64,000 bases of DNA from Euleptes europaea (taxonomy: Eukaryota; Chordata; Lepidosauria; Squamata; Sphaerodactylidae). The DNA lies in the NCBI RefSeq assembly GCF_029931775.1, contig NC_079321.1:16574501-16638500 (forward strand), written 5' to 3'. The translations under genes and the position numbers were made by a program. The notes below the pieces were generated by a model, which ran no database searches, had not been told where the DNA came from, and saw only the letters and a list, made by a program, of their open reading frames with translations. Shown here in pieces: positions 8,977 through 20,469 of the stretch; positions within the stretch are counted from its first letter, which is position 1, and each line of letters begins with the position of its first letter.

Positions 8977-8978
<2 letters not shown>
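8441..8978. other. Unrecognised, no supported gene
   Basis: No exon, SINE or LINE is recognised in this interval. Confidence 0.4.

Positions 8979-9070
<92 letters not shown>
8979..9070. repeat. Compound microsatellite (TG)n(AG)n
   Basis: About 21 TG units (8979-9020) pass directly into about 25 AG units (9021-9070). It abuts the Bov-B-derived tail of the reverse SINE at 9071, so it probably grew from that SINE's (CA)n tail. Confidence 0.97.
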
Positions 9071-9072
<2 letters not shown>

Positions 9073-9342
9073 CAAGTCACAGCTGACTTAGTGCGACCCC
9101 GTAGGGTTTTCAAGGAAAGAGACAGATGTAGTTTACCATTGCCTGACTCCATATGAGCTGAGAGAGTTCAGAGAGAACTGTGACTGGCCCAAGGTCACCC
9201 AGCAGGCTTCATGTGGAGGAGTGGGGAATCAATCCCAGTTCTCCGGATTAGAGTCCGTCGCTCATGTGGAGGAGCGGGGAAATGAACCCTGTTCTCCAGA
9301 TTAGAGTCCGCCGCTCTTAACTACTACACCACACTGGTTCTT
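9071..9342 (-). mobile_element. Sauria-type SINE with Bov-B tail
   Basis: Read on the minus strand it has the tRNA-like head (reverse of CTTAACTACTACACCACACTGG), an S1-like body and the Bov-B tail (GTCAAGTCACAGCTGACTTA). The body contains a repeated GATTAGAGTCCGYCGCTC segment. Confidence 0.88.
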
Positions 9343-9407
9343 AGTAGCCACTATAACTAAATGTAATCCCTATATGCAGAGGCACTAAATTACTCAATGC
9401 CAGGAAC

Positions 9408-9524
9408 AACATCTGGGGGGGCAATCTTTCTTGTGGGCCTTCTGGGGGCTTCTGGTTGGCCACTGTGGGAAACAGGTGGATTTCACTAGGTGGATTGATT
9501 CAGCAGGGTTATTTTTATGCCCCC
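9408..9524 (+). mobile_element. CR1-like LINE 3' fragment
   Basis: TTCTGGTTGGCCACTGTGGG followed by ATTGATTCAGCAGGG matches the CR1 3' end seen also at 26945 and, reversed, at 18161. It is short and diverged. Confidence 0.5.
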
Positions 9525-9933
9525 CTGGTTGTTCTCAGTTCAGTCTATCAAGTCAAATTCCATTTTCCCCCCTCAGGGATGATCAGCACAGAGGATAAAA
9601 GGGATATTTTTCGTTTGCTTGTGTGAACCACACTGCAATTCCTTGCAAGAGATTTCCATGCAGTTTAGTTTACTATGATGTACTGCAATCTTTTGTATTA
9701 TGGGCAAGTATTGCTGAGGAACAGGTTTCAGAAAGGATGAGATGAAGGGAACGGGATGGCTAGGAGCCCAACACTAATTCCCTACAGTGAAAGGTACCAC
9801 CAATATTACAAGATGGGGAAACACACACACCGTGAAACCCGAATCTCCATAATGGCAGTCTGGTGATCCCAGAGAGGCAATCTGGTACCACTATTTGCTA
9901 TATAGCTTCAAGGCCAGCTGATTAAGTTGTTGC

Positions 9934-10135
9934 TAGGGTTGCCAGGTCCCTCTTCACCACTGGTTTTTGGGGCAGAGCCTGAGGAGGGCGGGGTTTGGGG
10001 AGGGGAGGGACTTCAATGCCATAGAGTCCAATTGCCAAAGCAGCCATTTTCTCCAGGTGAACTGATCTCTATCAGCTGGAGATCAGTTGTAATAGCAGGA
10101 GATCTCCAGCTAGTACCTGGAGGTTGGCAACCCTA
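9934..10135 (-). mobile_element. hAT-type MITE, full length, perfect TSD
   Basis: The 202-bp copy runs from TAGGGTTGCCAGGTCCCTC to GGTTGGCAACCCTA. The 8-bp duplication GTTGTTGC is present at 9926-9933 and 10136-10143. Confidence 0.96.
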
Positions 10136-10210
10136 GTTGTTGCTGAGGAGCTGCTTCTCTGCTCTTCCAGATGTTACCTTCCCAGGGCTTGTTGGCTCCT
10201 GCACCAGCTG

Positions 10211-10525
10211 AAGAAGGAGGAGGAGGAGGAGTTGGTTTTTATACACCGACTTTCTCTACCACTTAAGGGAGACTCAAACCGGCTTACAATCACCTTCCCT
10301 TCCCCTCCCCACAAAATACACCCTGTGAGGTAGGTGGGGCTGAGAGAGTGTGACTAGCCCAAGGTCACCCAGCTGGCTTCATGTGGAGGATTGGGGAAAC
10401 CAACCCGGTTCACCAGATTAGCCTCCGCCGCTCATGTGGAGGAGTGGGGAATCCAATCCGGTTCTCCAGATCAGAGTCCATCGCTTCAAACCACCACTCG
10501 TAACCACTACGCCACGCTGGCTCTT
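10211..10525 (-). mobile_element. SINE S1, full length
   Basis: The copy opens with a GGAGGAGG-type degraded tail, then GTTGGTTTTTATACACCGAC. It ends with the reversed head CACTACGCCACGCTGGCTCT. Confidence 0.93.
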
Positions 10526-11689
10526 TTGCAGTGGGTAGGTCCATCTGATTTTTTTTTTTTAAAAAAAACTCAGTTCAGCTTCATGATTCAATGAAAAAAT
10601 TCGCTTCAAGAGGAATAATTCATGGTATTGGCCGGTATTATGGCCTGCAACTGCCTTAAACTAGCATTGCTATCCTCTTCCAGTGGGGAGCGTACACCAG
10701 AGCTGAGCATCGGCATGGCTACTTGTGGAAGTGTAAGAGGAGAGAGCACTTGCTGCTTGGGCCTTTGCCATTTGCAAAATCTGGAAGCTCCCTAGCCTAT
10801 TCTGTGCCAACCGCAGTTCAGAAAGCCTCTTGGCTTGACTCAGAGTTGCCTGAAAGGAACACCTGCTTGCTTTTAACATAGTCGATTTTTCTTTTACTTT
10901 CCTTTATGGGCTGTCAGGATTTGGCTTCAGCTTTGTAAAGGGAGCTGTCAACTTGATCTCTTCCACAGGGGCCAAGCTACAGAAACATGTCTTTAAGCGT
11001 TCTGGTCATTGCCCCGGTAATTGTGTTTATATCATCTGAGAGAGATACCAGTAAAGAGACAAAATAGCCAAAACAGTTTAGTGATTTCTGGCTTGTTGTT
11101 TGAATACTTAAAGACATCTGCATCTGGAAAGAATTCCACTAATTTGCGACCAGCGCCAATATGTCAATTCCATGCGCTTCCAAGTAAGTAAACAGATGTC
11201 ACTGTAGCTGCCATAGCGGGAAACTGGGGATGCTAGAATGTGGCCAAGTGAAGGAACAGCTTGGTACAAATTAATCCAAGAAGGAAACACCAGCCCAGAT
11301 GTTCAGAGGGCAATGAACAAACTGTCCTTAAGACCTCTTCATCTTGGAGCACAATACATTCAGTCACAGCTGAATTACAAACAGCTCTATTCACAGCACT
11401 GAACTCCGTTTACAAAATCAGAATGCGGAGAGACGAGGACTGGGGGCGGGTGGGAAATAAGACTGTAGTTCAGAAATCCATTGCTCCAAACAGTTTGCTA
11501 ACAGGCACGGTGCAGTTTATTCCGTGATTAGACACTGGAAGGCTGGAGTTACACATCTAGAGAAGTTATATGCCAAGAGTAAGGCAGCTGAAGCTGCGTG
11601 CAAAATTGATTTAAGGAACACTGTGTTGTATCTTGAACCATGGGAAATGACAGCAACCAGGGTGGTCTTAGTGATTCTAGGGCCCTGGG
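10526..11689. other. Unrecognised, no supported gene
   Basis: No exon is supported. GGGGCCAAGCTACAGAAAC near 10969 resembles the terminus of the TIR element at 36904, but no matching right end is visible. Confidence 0.45.
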
Positions 11690-11799
11690 AAGAAGAAGAA
11701 GAGGAAGAAGGAGGAGGAGGAGGAGAAGGAGAAGAAGGAGGAGGAGGAGAAGAAGAAGAAGAAGAAGAAGAAGAAGAAGAAGAAGAAGAAGAAGAGGAG
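11690..11799. repeat. (GAA)n / (GGA)n microsatellite grown from a SINE tail
   Basis: About 110 bases of GAA, GGA and AAG triplets sit exactly where the reverse SINE at 11800 should have its (GAA)n tail. The run of Glu or Leu codons it makes is not a protein signal. Confidence 0.95.
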
Positions 11800-12090
11800 A
11801 GTTGGTTTTTATATGTTGACTTTCTCTACCACTTAAGGAAGACTCCAACCGGCTTACAGTCACCTTCCCTTCCCCTCCCCACAGACACCCTGTGAGGTAG
11901 GTGGGGCAGAGAGAGCTGTGACTCGCCCAAGGTCACCTAGCTGGCTTTGTGTGGAGGACTGGGGAAACAAATCCAGTTCACCAGATTAGTGTCCGCCACT
12001 CATGTGGAAGAGCGGGGAATCAAAACCAGTTCTCCAGATCAGAGTCCAGCACTCCAAACCACCACTCTTAACCACTACACCATGCTGGCT
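11800..12090 (-). mobile_element. SINE S1, full length
   Basis: The body runs from GTTGGTTTTTATATGTTGAC to the reversed head ACCACTACACCATGCTGGCT. Its tail is the expanded triplet tract on its left. Confidence 0.93.
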
Positions 12091-12261
12091 AGAATACCAA
12101 GGGCCTCCCATGGGCTACTCTGGAGTCATTGGAGCACTCCCACATTGCAGGGGAAATTCTGGCCTTTTGATTAATTCCTTGCTGCCTTTCTCCTACAGCG
12201 TGAATGGAGCCATCCTCCACGGTCTTTACTGGGAAGTCACATCTATTTTCAAAGAGCACCA

Positions 12262-12309
12262 GCCCCCAAACCCTCCCACTAGTGGCAGAGAGAGACCTGG
12301 CAACCCTAG
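12262..12309 (+). mobile_element. hAT-type MITE right-end fragment
   Basis: CCCAAACCCTCCCACTAGTG is followed by GAGACCTGGCAACCCTA, the right terminus of the TAGGGTTGCCA family. The rest is absent. Confidence 0.75.
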
Positions 12310-12421
12310 CTTCAACCCTGGTTGATTTTCAAATGTCCATTCAAATGTTGCAGCCTCAACGCCCATAGGAATGCTTGTAAGGTTGCCAGACTGTACCCTC
12401 TGATCTTGAGATTGCGTATGA

Positions 12422-12653
12422 TGACTGATCTGTGTGTGTGTGTGTGTGTGTGTAAAGTGCCGTCAAGTCGCAGCCAACTTAATATGGCGACCCCTTTTGG
12501 GGTTTTCATGGCAAGAAACTAACAGAGGTGGTTTGCCAGTGCCTTCCTCTGCACAGCAACCCTGGTATTCCTTGGTGGTCTCCCATCCAAATACTAACCA
12601 GGGCTGACCCTGCTTAGCTTCTGAGATCTGACGAGATCAGGCTAGCCTGGGCC
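12422..12653 (-). mobile_element. 5S rRNA-headed SINE with Bov-B tail
   Basis: On the minus strand the head reads GATCTCGTCAGATCTCAGAA, then GCTAAGCAGGGTCAGCCCTG and TTTGGATGGGAGACCACC, matching the 3' half of 5S rRNA with its internal control region. The tail GCTGCGACTTGACGGCACTT is shared with Bov-B and ends in a (CA)n run at 12430. Confidence 0.9.
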
Positions 12654-12763
12654 ATAAGATATTTGTATTACATATAGGTGGGAGATTGTGTATGTGTAGT
12701 ATTAAGTTGGTTTATGTCTACCATTATAGTTGTAGTAAGAATATAAAGTATAGGAATATCACC

Positions 12764-12784
12764 ACCTGGAGGTTGGCAACCCTA
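12764..12784 (-). mobile_element. hAT terminal fragment
   Basis: Only ACCTGGAGGTTGGCAACCCT survives, after AT-rich sequence. An imperfect TAAGGTTGCCAGAC at 12378 could be the opposite end, but the flanking 8-mers do not match. Confidence 0.5.
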
Positions 12785-14534
12785 TGTCCATATACGCATG
12801 GCAGCATTACCTGTAGGTCTGGCTTTGCATACCCCACATATTGGTAGTAGGAGAAGTCAGTGATGATCCACTTCTAACCCACTGCCAGTTTGACCGGAGT
12901 TTGAACCTCTGAATACCTGGAAGTATCCTATTATTCAGCAAACTCCTCACGGTACTCTAAGATTTTATTATGGTTGCGGAACTTTCCCGGCTCTCGTGTT
13001 TCGTGTCAGACTAGTGGTAAGCCGTGCTTTGATTTCCCCATGTAATCTTTGCTTTCCTCAGCCTCACACACATGCTAGCCTATATAAAATTATGTGTTCG
13101 CTCTTTTTTAAATTAAAACTGCGAATCCACAAGGGAAATTATGCAATGGGAAACAGCGGCTCCAATAAATCTGAGTCACACATTTTACTCATTATGGTAA
13201 ATTTAATTATTCTATTTAAACTCCGTTCAAAAAAAAAAAAAGAGTATCAGTTTCTACTGCGTGTTTCTTCCTGTTTGTATTCCTCTTTCCTGGCTACAGA
13301 AATGGCATCTTGAGCCCAGTTTTTCAAAAAGGTTGTTTTAAGATTAGGGTTGTTTTATACTGATAAATTCCCCCCATTAAACCCTGCAGTGACGCAACAT
13401 CACATATACTTATCCAAAATATTATGGTACTGTTCTAATCTAGTTAACACACAATATTCAAGCCATCTGTCTTTCCATATAGGAGTATTTTTGGTCTGAA
13501 GTGCTAGGTTTCTAGGTGCAGGGAATCTTGTCTCAAGGGGGAGCAATCCACCATGCCAGCCCCCATCTATAGCATGAGGTGCAAATGCAGGGCTTATCAC
13601 CTTTTTTGCATGGAGTGATGCAGTGTCTCATCAGAGGTATGGTAACGGTGATTTTGCTGAATCAGTGAACGATTTTCTATGTATCCTTTTCTCTTGGTAT
13701 ATGTGGTTTAGGATGCCTTCACACCACAGTCCTTGAAAGGGAGAGCAAGGGTAACACACATGACGTGAATTTGTTGGGCATTTGTTGGCTATGAGCATGG
13801 TTGGGTTTTGGGAACATATGGGTGGGGGCTGCAGTTGAGTCACACAGGGGGTTGCAAGGGGTGGTTAAGAGTTGCAGTTTGATGGCACCTATGTGTTAGG
13901 TTTATGCAGGCAATGTAGGAAATACAGGGATGCTATTGGAAACAACAAGTATCATTTGAACAACCTTAATCTTATGTTAAACTTATACCAAAGGGCTATG
14001 AAATACAAATAATAGAATTGTATCTATCAAGATTACAATAGTGCTAGGAGTGAAAGTTAGTCATTTTAAGAAACCGGCAAAACAGAGGTTGTAGAGAAAT
14101 AAGTGGGTTAAATATATAAGTTAGGAGGCTGTTTAAAGCCACCATATGTTGAGTTTAAGTGTTATTAGTTAGTTAGGCATTTCTGATTTATTTCTGCCAT
14201 TTCTGATGGCAGCCCAATGCGGAAGGATTGAAAAACTGCATGCATGATTTATGTATGCATGATTTGTTATTTTCTCTTTTTGGAAAAAAAATTACAAAAT
14301 TAAATAAATCCTTGCCTTATTTCCAGTGTTCCCCTGCACCTTTTTGAAAGGTGACAGCATGATATTCCATCCTGATGTGACAGTATAAAAGGAAAAAGGA
14401 GGGAACACCCTTGCTGGGGAAGGGTCGCCTTCCTAGTTCATCACTTATTTACTCCAGCTTGGATTGAGGGAGTAGGAGTTCATATCCTTCAGTTACCAAG
14501 TCCCTTATCAATTGGTACAATATTTGTATTGAAA
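12785..14534. other. Unrecognised, no supported gene
   Basis: No exon or named repeat is recognised. Short A/T runs occur, and the base composition is ordinary. Confidence 0.4.
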
Positions 14535-14790
14535 CCATACTTAAGGGTAGATTGTGCTACTCCTGATCCTCCTTATACGCTCAGTCACCATTTTGAATAG
14601 GGCAATGTACATATTTTCCCAGCTTCAGTATATGCAAATGCATATCCTCAAAAAATCTGGCTCACACATAACAAAGTTGGAAAATGCATGCTTTGCCCTA
14701 GTCACACAAAATAAGAACCTCATGAACAGGGAGGATCGCGGGCAGCACAATCTCCCCTTACCCGTGTTTGAGCGCCAAAATTGTAACAGA
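14535..14790 (+). repeat. Unassigned dispersed repeat X, copy 1
   Basis: The stretch aligns by eye with 29425-29659. Both have TGTGCTAC, then AATGTACATATTTTC, then ATGCAAA, ATCTGG, GGAAAA, CACAAAAT, GAGGATC and CAATCTC/TAATCTC in the same order and spacing. Family unknown. Confidence 0.6.
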
Positions 14791-15286
14791 TGAAAAGGCT
14801 TCTACACAAAATGTTCACGTGAAGGAAGAGGAATCATTTTTTCCCCTAAAGATGCATTTACACTTCTGTGTGCTAGGCTGCAGTGGACAAGCATTCGGAT
14901 CCTAAAGCATTATGAATAAGTGTAACACAAGTTCCAAAATGTAATGGCAGGGCAGGGCAAAAGCCTCACTTGCTGCTTATTAACGTTAGCCGTGTCCATA
15001 GGACTCACAATCCAAGTGGCAAACATGTTGGGCACATTGAGTTGGATCCCATTTAAGTCCCATCCTCGGATTCCCCCCACCTTCCTCCGCCACCTGAAAT
15101 GCCTCCCAAAATGCTACTCCTTGGGAGCAAGGGACCCCCCCCAGGAGCAACAGAAAGAGGGAGCTGAAGGGGAGATGTTGCAATAGAGGGAGAGTTGACA
15201 CAAATTTCCTCCCCTTTTGCATATGCAGGTCTTTTCTACAGGATCCAACCTAATATCTGGTGAAAGCTTGTTACTTTCTGTGGTAT
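14791..15286. other. Unrecognised; possible GGATCC-ended repeat
   Basis: TTGGATCC near 15042 and GGATCCAAC near 15241 are inverted to each other about 200 bp apart. This could mark an old repeat. No gene signal is seen. Confidence 0.35.
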
Positions 15287-15300
15287 AGTTGAGTGCTTAG

Positions 15301-15584
15301 AGCCAGTGTGGTGTAGTGGTTAAAGTGTCAGTCTGGTATCTGGGGAAACCCAGGTTCGAATCCCCACTCTGCCATGGAACCTTGCTGGGTGACCTTGGGT
15401 CAGTCACACACTCTCAGCCCTGACCCTGGCAAGTATTTGGATGGGAGACCTCCAAGGAAGACCAGGGTTGTGAGGTGGAGGCAGGCAATGATAAACCACC
15501 TCTGAATGTCTCTTGCCTTGAAAACCCTACGGGGTCGCCATAAGCCAACTATGACTTGATGGCACACACACACACACACACAAA
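15301..15584 (+). mobile_element. Sauria SINE, full length, with 14-bp TSD
   Basis: The head AGCCAGTGTGGTGTAGTGG (box A) and GGTTCGAATCCCC (box B) are followed by GGTGACCTTGGGTCAGTCAC and the Bov-B tail GACTTGATGGCACACACA. AGTTGAGTGCTTAG at 15287-15300 recurs with one change at 15585-15598. It is the clearest marker of squamate origin here. Confidence 0.96.
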
Positions 15585-15694
15585 AGTTGAGTGCTCAGAA
15601 AAACACTAGGACTTCTGCTGTAAGGGAAAGATCCTGCACAACAAAATAATATCTATCATTCATTGTGTAAGAAGAAAGTAGAGAACAGATCCTT

Positions 15695-16014
15695 AAAGAG
15701 AGCCAGCGTGGTGTAGTGGTTAAGAGCAGTGGTTTGGAGTGGTGGACTCTAATCTGGAGAACCAGGTTTGATTCCCCACTCCTCCACATGAGCGGTGGAG
15801 GCTAATCTGGTGAACTGGGTTAGTTTCCCCACTCCTACACACAAAGCCAGTTGGGTGACCTTGGGCAAGTCACAGCTCTGTTAGAGCTCTCTCAGCCCCA
15901 CCTACCTCACAGGGTGTCTGTTGTGGGGAGGGGAAGGGAAGGTGATTGTAAACCGGTTTGAGTCTCCCTTAAGAGGCAGAGAAATTCGGCATATAAAAAC
16001 CAATCCTTCTTCTT
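15695..16014 (+). mobile_element. SINE S1, full length
   Basis: The copy runs from AGCCAGCGTGGTGTAGTGG to CATATAAAAACCAATCCTTC with a short CTT tail. CTTAAA lies on both flanks and may be a remnant duplication. Confidence 0.93.
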
Positions 16015-18160
16015 AAACTATTTCAAAAGGGGTATATGACCTACAGTTTGAGAATCATTGGCTAAAAACCAACTCCTGAAACGTAGTTGAATGCAGAGAG
16101 AGTTTCCTTTGGCCGCGAGTGGGGATATCAGTCTTGCTTTCTTTCTGAAGTAGAGCAATAACCACTTTCCTATTGTTCCTTTCTGCAGAGATTAGCTAAT
16201 GACTGCAGTGCTTCTTCATGACTAGGGTATGTAACGGTAGTAACAACAAATGTTAATGAATCCTGGAAAGCGACCTATGTGGTTTTGGAACAGTATAAAG
16301 TTCACGTCCCCTCCTAAAAGTGAATATTTATTTTTGGAGGTCCTGGCTGGAAAATCGGGTTACATTTTCAAGAAGAATGTTCTAAGAAATACTTCTGATT
16401 GCATTATATCAGAATGCTTCTGAGTTGCATAAGCATCATGGAAAAGAGTTTTCCTTCATTGCTTAAGAAATATGTTGCATTGTGAAAAAGTCAGTGCTCA
16501 GAGTGAGGGGGGAAAGAATGCAAATTAGCATTATTTGATAACTATAAATCCAAACCATTTTGAGCCTTAAAAACATAAAGAGGGGAAAGACTCTAATCTG
16601 TTGTGACTACCACTTTAGTAGCAGAACATGCAGTAGGTACCGTTTAAATAAATAAAAGACTTAGATTTTTTTAAAAATACAAAAGAAAAAAGAAAAAAAG
16701 AACATAGGTCATTTATGCTTGGTTGTTTGCTGTTCGAGACCTGTGGGGTTGTTCCATGGCTAATTTTGAGTTATTCATGATTTTCCAGCCCCTCAGCACC
16801 CAATTTGCACCCGATGAGCAGTTGACCCACACTTCTAGGATCCTGTTTTATAACGCATCTTAGGTTTGGCTCGATTCCAAGTTGAACTTACTGGAGGCGG
16901 AAATCATTAATAATTCTTACTTCAGACCTTTGATTATCTGAACCTCCCGCCCACCGCTCTCACCTCTCCTCGCACTCAGGCCACTCTTCTGCCAATCCAC
17001 CTCTTGCACCCCGTGATCGCCATTGTAAGAAAAAAAAGCCCCTAACTCGATTTTGATCATTTTTGAGCAAATTTTAATATATATTTTTGGCTTTGAGATT
17101 TCATTATATCGCTAAAGCAAAAATACTAATGCTCGGGAATAGGCAGCGTAAAAATTGTGCTGGTGTATGTGGGGGAGGGACATCTCAATGCAAGTATTCG
17201 GTGAGTATCCACACCGTACAGTGATTCCTGTTGCCTCCATTGCTGCCCTACACTCACACTGGTTTTGCCTGTGATTTTGTAGTTACAGGGGGGAAAGTCA
17301 ACACAACAACAATATCTGATAGAATTGCATAAAACCCTTCGGAAAGTATAGCATCACATTTTGTAGGCTATCACCCCACCTGTTCATGTTTAAAGATTAT
17401 CCCCCCCCTCCAAAACCAGACCAGGTGGGGGGAACTCTGCAGAGCCTGGAATTTGCAGTGGAAAAGCAATAGGGTAAGGCCCAGATTCCTGTTAAATCTG
17501 CAAATGCAGGGTTGAGACCGAAAATTTGCTGACAGTAATTCAGCTCTGTACTTCTGCAAAGCTGTGCTTTTTAGGCCAGTTCTGATCCTAACGAACAAGG
17601 TTATCAGTTAACTTTAGAACTTATCAGTGCTCACTGGTTTCCTTGGGTGAAGCCAGTATTTTCCAGTTGTGATATCCTGAGCGCTAAAACCAGGAGAAAT
17701 AATTGCAATGACTGTGACTTCTGCATTTTTCTACATCATTTGGCGGGGATGTTTTCTACTACAATTCTGGTGAAGTGCCCAGAACCATTGGCATTAGATT
17801 CGTGACTTAACATAGAGAAGTGAAAAATGTTCAGAGGGCCATACGATTGAGTTTTATGGACACAATATGCTCTTCTTCTTTTTTTTTTTTTAACTCTTCC
17901 TTCACAGTAAATGTCTTTCAGTCGCCTTTCCCGTAATGAAACAAAAAAGAAATTGTTATTCCAGACGATCACTCGTGACCATCACGTGTAGGGAGAAAAC
18001 TACTCTGGAGCTTGATCGTGAGCTTGTTGCCGTCATAGCAAAGTGGTCCCCCTTTTCCCCTAGACATTGCTGAGCAGAATACAGTAAGATCACTAAAGGA
18101 GCCATCATTTTAATTTGTAATTTTAAGCCACCACAAAATAAGATGAAACTATCCACGTTA
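16015..18160. other. Unrecognised 2.1 kb, no supported gene
   Basis: No repeat family or exon is recognised. Parts such as 16490-16620 and 17040-17140 are AT-rich without simple repeats. A T run lies at about 17880. Confidence 0.4.
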
Positions 18161-18300
18161 ACATAAGAACATAAGAAAGGCCATGCTGGATCAGACCAAG
18201 GTCCATCAAGTCCAGCTGTCTGTAATCACAGTGCCCAACCAGGTGCCTCTAGGAAGCCCACAAACAAGACAACAGCAGCAGCACCATCTTGCCTGCATTG
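18161..18300 (-). mobile_element. CR1-type LINE 3' end
   Basis: ACATAAGAACATAAGAAAGG then CCATGCTGGATCAGACCAAG is the reverse complement of a common reptile CR1 3' end. It fades within the next 100 bases. Confidence 0.7.
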
Positions 18301-18483
18301 ATTCCCAACCCGAAGATCTTGCTGCTGCGGGTTGCCCATGTTGACCAGAACAAAGTGTGCTTTCCAACACGTTCTGAAAGCTGAATCCCGCCAAGATTGC
18401 ATGAGCAGTTTTCTGCATATTTTCTCCCCATAGCTGTCATGTGCTTGGATGGGTTATAATGAAATGCTTCATGTGTTAAGCTA

Positions 18484-18780
18484 GGGCCAAACTACACATG
18501 ATGTGGGAACGCCAGACATTTAATTTGGTTCTAAAGAAGTAGTGGAAGGTGGAAAATCCTCATTGGGGTCATGGTGCACTAGGGAAGGGGGGGTTACTTG
18601 GGCCATTTCTCTGATCAAGGCAAAAAAAGACAGGCATTATATGCTTACCTGTCTTTTTCAATACCAGGGCTTAAAGTAGTAACAGGAAGCAGGGATTTTT
18701 GATGAGAAAAATGGCGGGTGATGATGACTATTTTCCAATATACTCAGGAGATTCCTTCACATGTATCCTGATGTCTTATC
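18484..18780. other. Possible TIR element left end
   Basis: TAGGGCCAAACTACACATGA resembles the terminus of the 36904 element (GGGCCAAGCTACACAACG). I could not find a right end, so only a remnant is claimed. Confidence 0.35.
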
Positions 18781-18789
18781 TAGCTTGGC

Positions 18790-18997
18790 TATGTTTGCTA
18801 GGTCCCTCTTCGCCACTAGCGGGAGGTTTTGGGGGCTGAGCCTGAAGAGGGCAGGGTTTGGAGAGGGGAGGGACTTCAATGCCATAGAGTCCAATTGCCA
18901 AAGTTGCCATTTTCTCCAGGTGAACTGATCTCTATCGGCTGGAGATCAGTTGTAATAGCAGGAGATCTCCAGTTGTACCTGGAGGTTGGCAACCCTA
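18790..18997 (-). mobile_element. hAT-type MITE, full length, perfect TSD
   Basis: The 208-bp copy has a mutated left end TATGTTTGCTAGGTCCCTC and an intact right end GGTTGGCAACCCTA. AGCTTGGC at 18782-18789 is repeated at 18998-19005. Confidence 0.95.
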
Positions 18998-19472
18998 AGC
19001 TTGGCCTTGATTCAAATCTGCCTGTCCTTTTCTCATTAGAATGGGTCAGCTATTCCTCCTTTTCCTGGCACACTCTGTTGCTATGTATAGGTAGAAGAGG
19101 ACAGCTTAACAAATTATTTGTTCTATTGCTTGGATCCTGTGGAAGGAAGGGGATCCTGTATAAAGTTAATAATTAAAGAAGGTTACCATGAGATGAGTCA
19201 CGGGCAGTATTCAGCTCTATAAATTCCTATGTGAATTCAGAATTAGTGTGCATGTTTCCTGGAAAACAATCAGACTGTGAAATAGCAGAAGCCTTTCTCG
19301 CCTAGAATTCAAATATAAGGACCCTAAGTGAGCTTCATAATATGAACATACATGAGTTTCTAATGAAGCTGCTTCTTACCAAGTCAAATATTGGCCAGAG
19401 TTGACTGGTTTACTTGGCAGAGGTCTGCCTACCTGCTACTTTTGATCCCAACGATGGAATGTGGGATCTTCC

Positions 19473-19674
19473 TAGGGTTGCCAGGTCCCTCTTTGCCACC
19501 GGCGGGAGCTTTTTGAGGCAGAGCCTGAAGAGGGCAGGGTTTGGGGAGGGGAAGGACTTCAATACCATAGAGTCCAATTGTCAAAGCGACCATTTTCTCC
19601 AGGTGAAATGATCTCTATTGGCTGGAGATCAGTTGTAACAGCAGGAGATCTCCAGCTAGTACCTGGAGGTTGGC
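19473..19674 (-). mobile_element. hAT-type MITE, end clipped
   Basis: The copy starts TAGGGTTGCCAGGTCCCTC and runs to ACCTGGAGGTTGGC, losing the last seven bases where a SINE fragment starts. Confidence 0.9.
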
Positions 19675-19717
19675 TTTCAACGCATGTACTCTACCACTGA
19701 ACATTGACCCCTCCTGT
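19675..19717 (-). mobile_element. SINE S2 head fragment
   Basis: GCATGTACTCTACCACTGAA then CATTGACCCCTCC is the reversed tRNA-like head of S2. The rest of the SINE is absent. Confidence 0.6.
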
Positions 19718-19825
19718 GGAAAGGCTCCCTCCATGTGTTTGCTCCAAAGCATTCTCCTTCTGTTGTTTTGTATTTGGAAAATAAGATGTGTGAAGAACAG
19801 TGTTTTAACCCTTTCATTTATCTAG

Positions 19826-19900
19826 CAGTGCAATCCTGAGCAGAGTTACACCCTTCTAAACCCATTGGATTAGTAGGATGTAACTGTTTAGGATTGCACT
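19826..19900. mobile_element. Palindromic MITE copy (CAGTGCAATCCT)
   Basis: The ends CAGTGCAATCCTGAGCAGAG and CTGTTTAGGATTGCACT are inverted copies, with CCCATTGGATTAGTAGG in the middle. The right half has lost part of its arm. Confidence 0.8.
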
Positions 19901-20469
19901 ATTTCTGAACAGCGCTCTCCATGTAATACATTCCAGGCAGCTCATCACAGGATTAAAACATATATCTGTGAGAAAATACAGTCTTCAGTTTAAACATTTA
20001 AGTAATTTAGAAACCACAGGACGTTCCAATTTAAAAATGGCAGCACACATTTTTAAAAATGTCATATTATGGCGTGCAGGAGAGAACATTTTTTTTAATC
20101 AGTTGCCTCAAAACTAACTTTAAAATCGGTTGTTTTGAAATGAACAGCAAAGCCAGGACCTAAAAAACACACACAACACATTAGGGAAAGAGGGGGGGAA
20201 TCAGCAATGTGCCAGAGAAAATAAAAAGGGTATCTAAAGCTCAGTAGTGTCTGATCAACCACTGTAGAGAGGGAATTTCAGAGTCAAGGCATGGCATTAA
20301 GAAAGATCTTGTCTCTGGTCACCACCCACTTCACTGTAAAGATGGGGCCTTTCTTTGTGAAGCAGGAGGATCTCAACTAACAGGCAAGTTCATATGGGAC
20401 TAGGCAGCCCTTCATAAATCCTCTTTGCCAGTCATCTAGGCCCTAAATTCTAGGGCTTTCCAAGTAAAA

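Noticed and set aside
11524-11895. Poly-Glu and poly-Leu open frames
   Set aside because: They are produced by the GAA microsatellite.
12378-12784. A 407-bp hAT element with TAAGGTTGCCA and GGTTGGCAACCCTA ends
   Set aside because: The flanking 8-mers AATGCTTG and TGTCCATA do not match, and the left end is weak.
15301-15370. tRNA genes at SINE heads
   Set aside because: The box A/B-like heads recur with SINE bodies attached and do not close a proper cloverleaf by eye.
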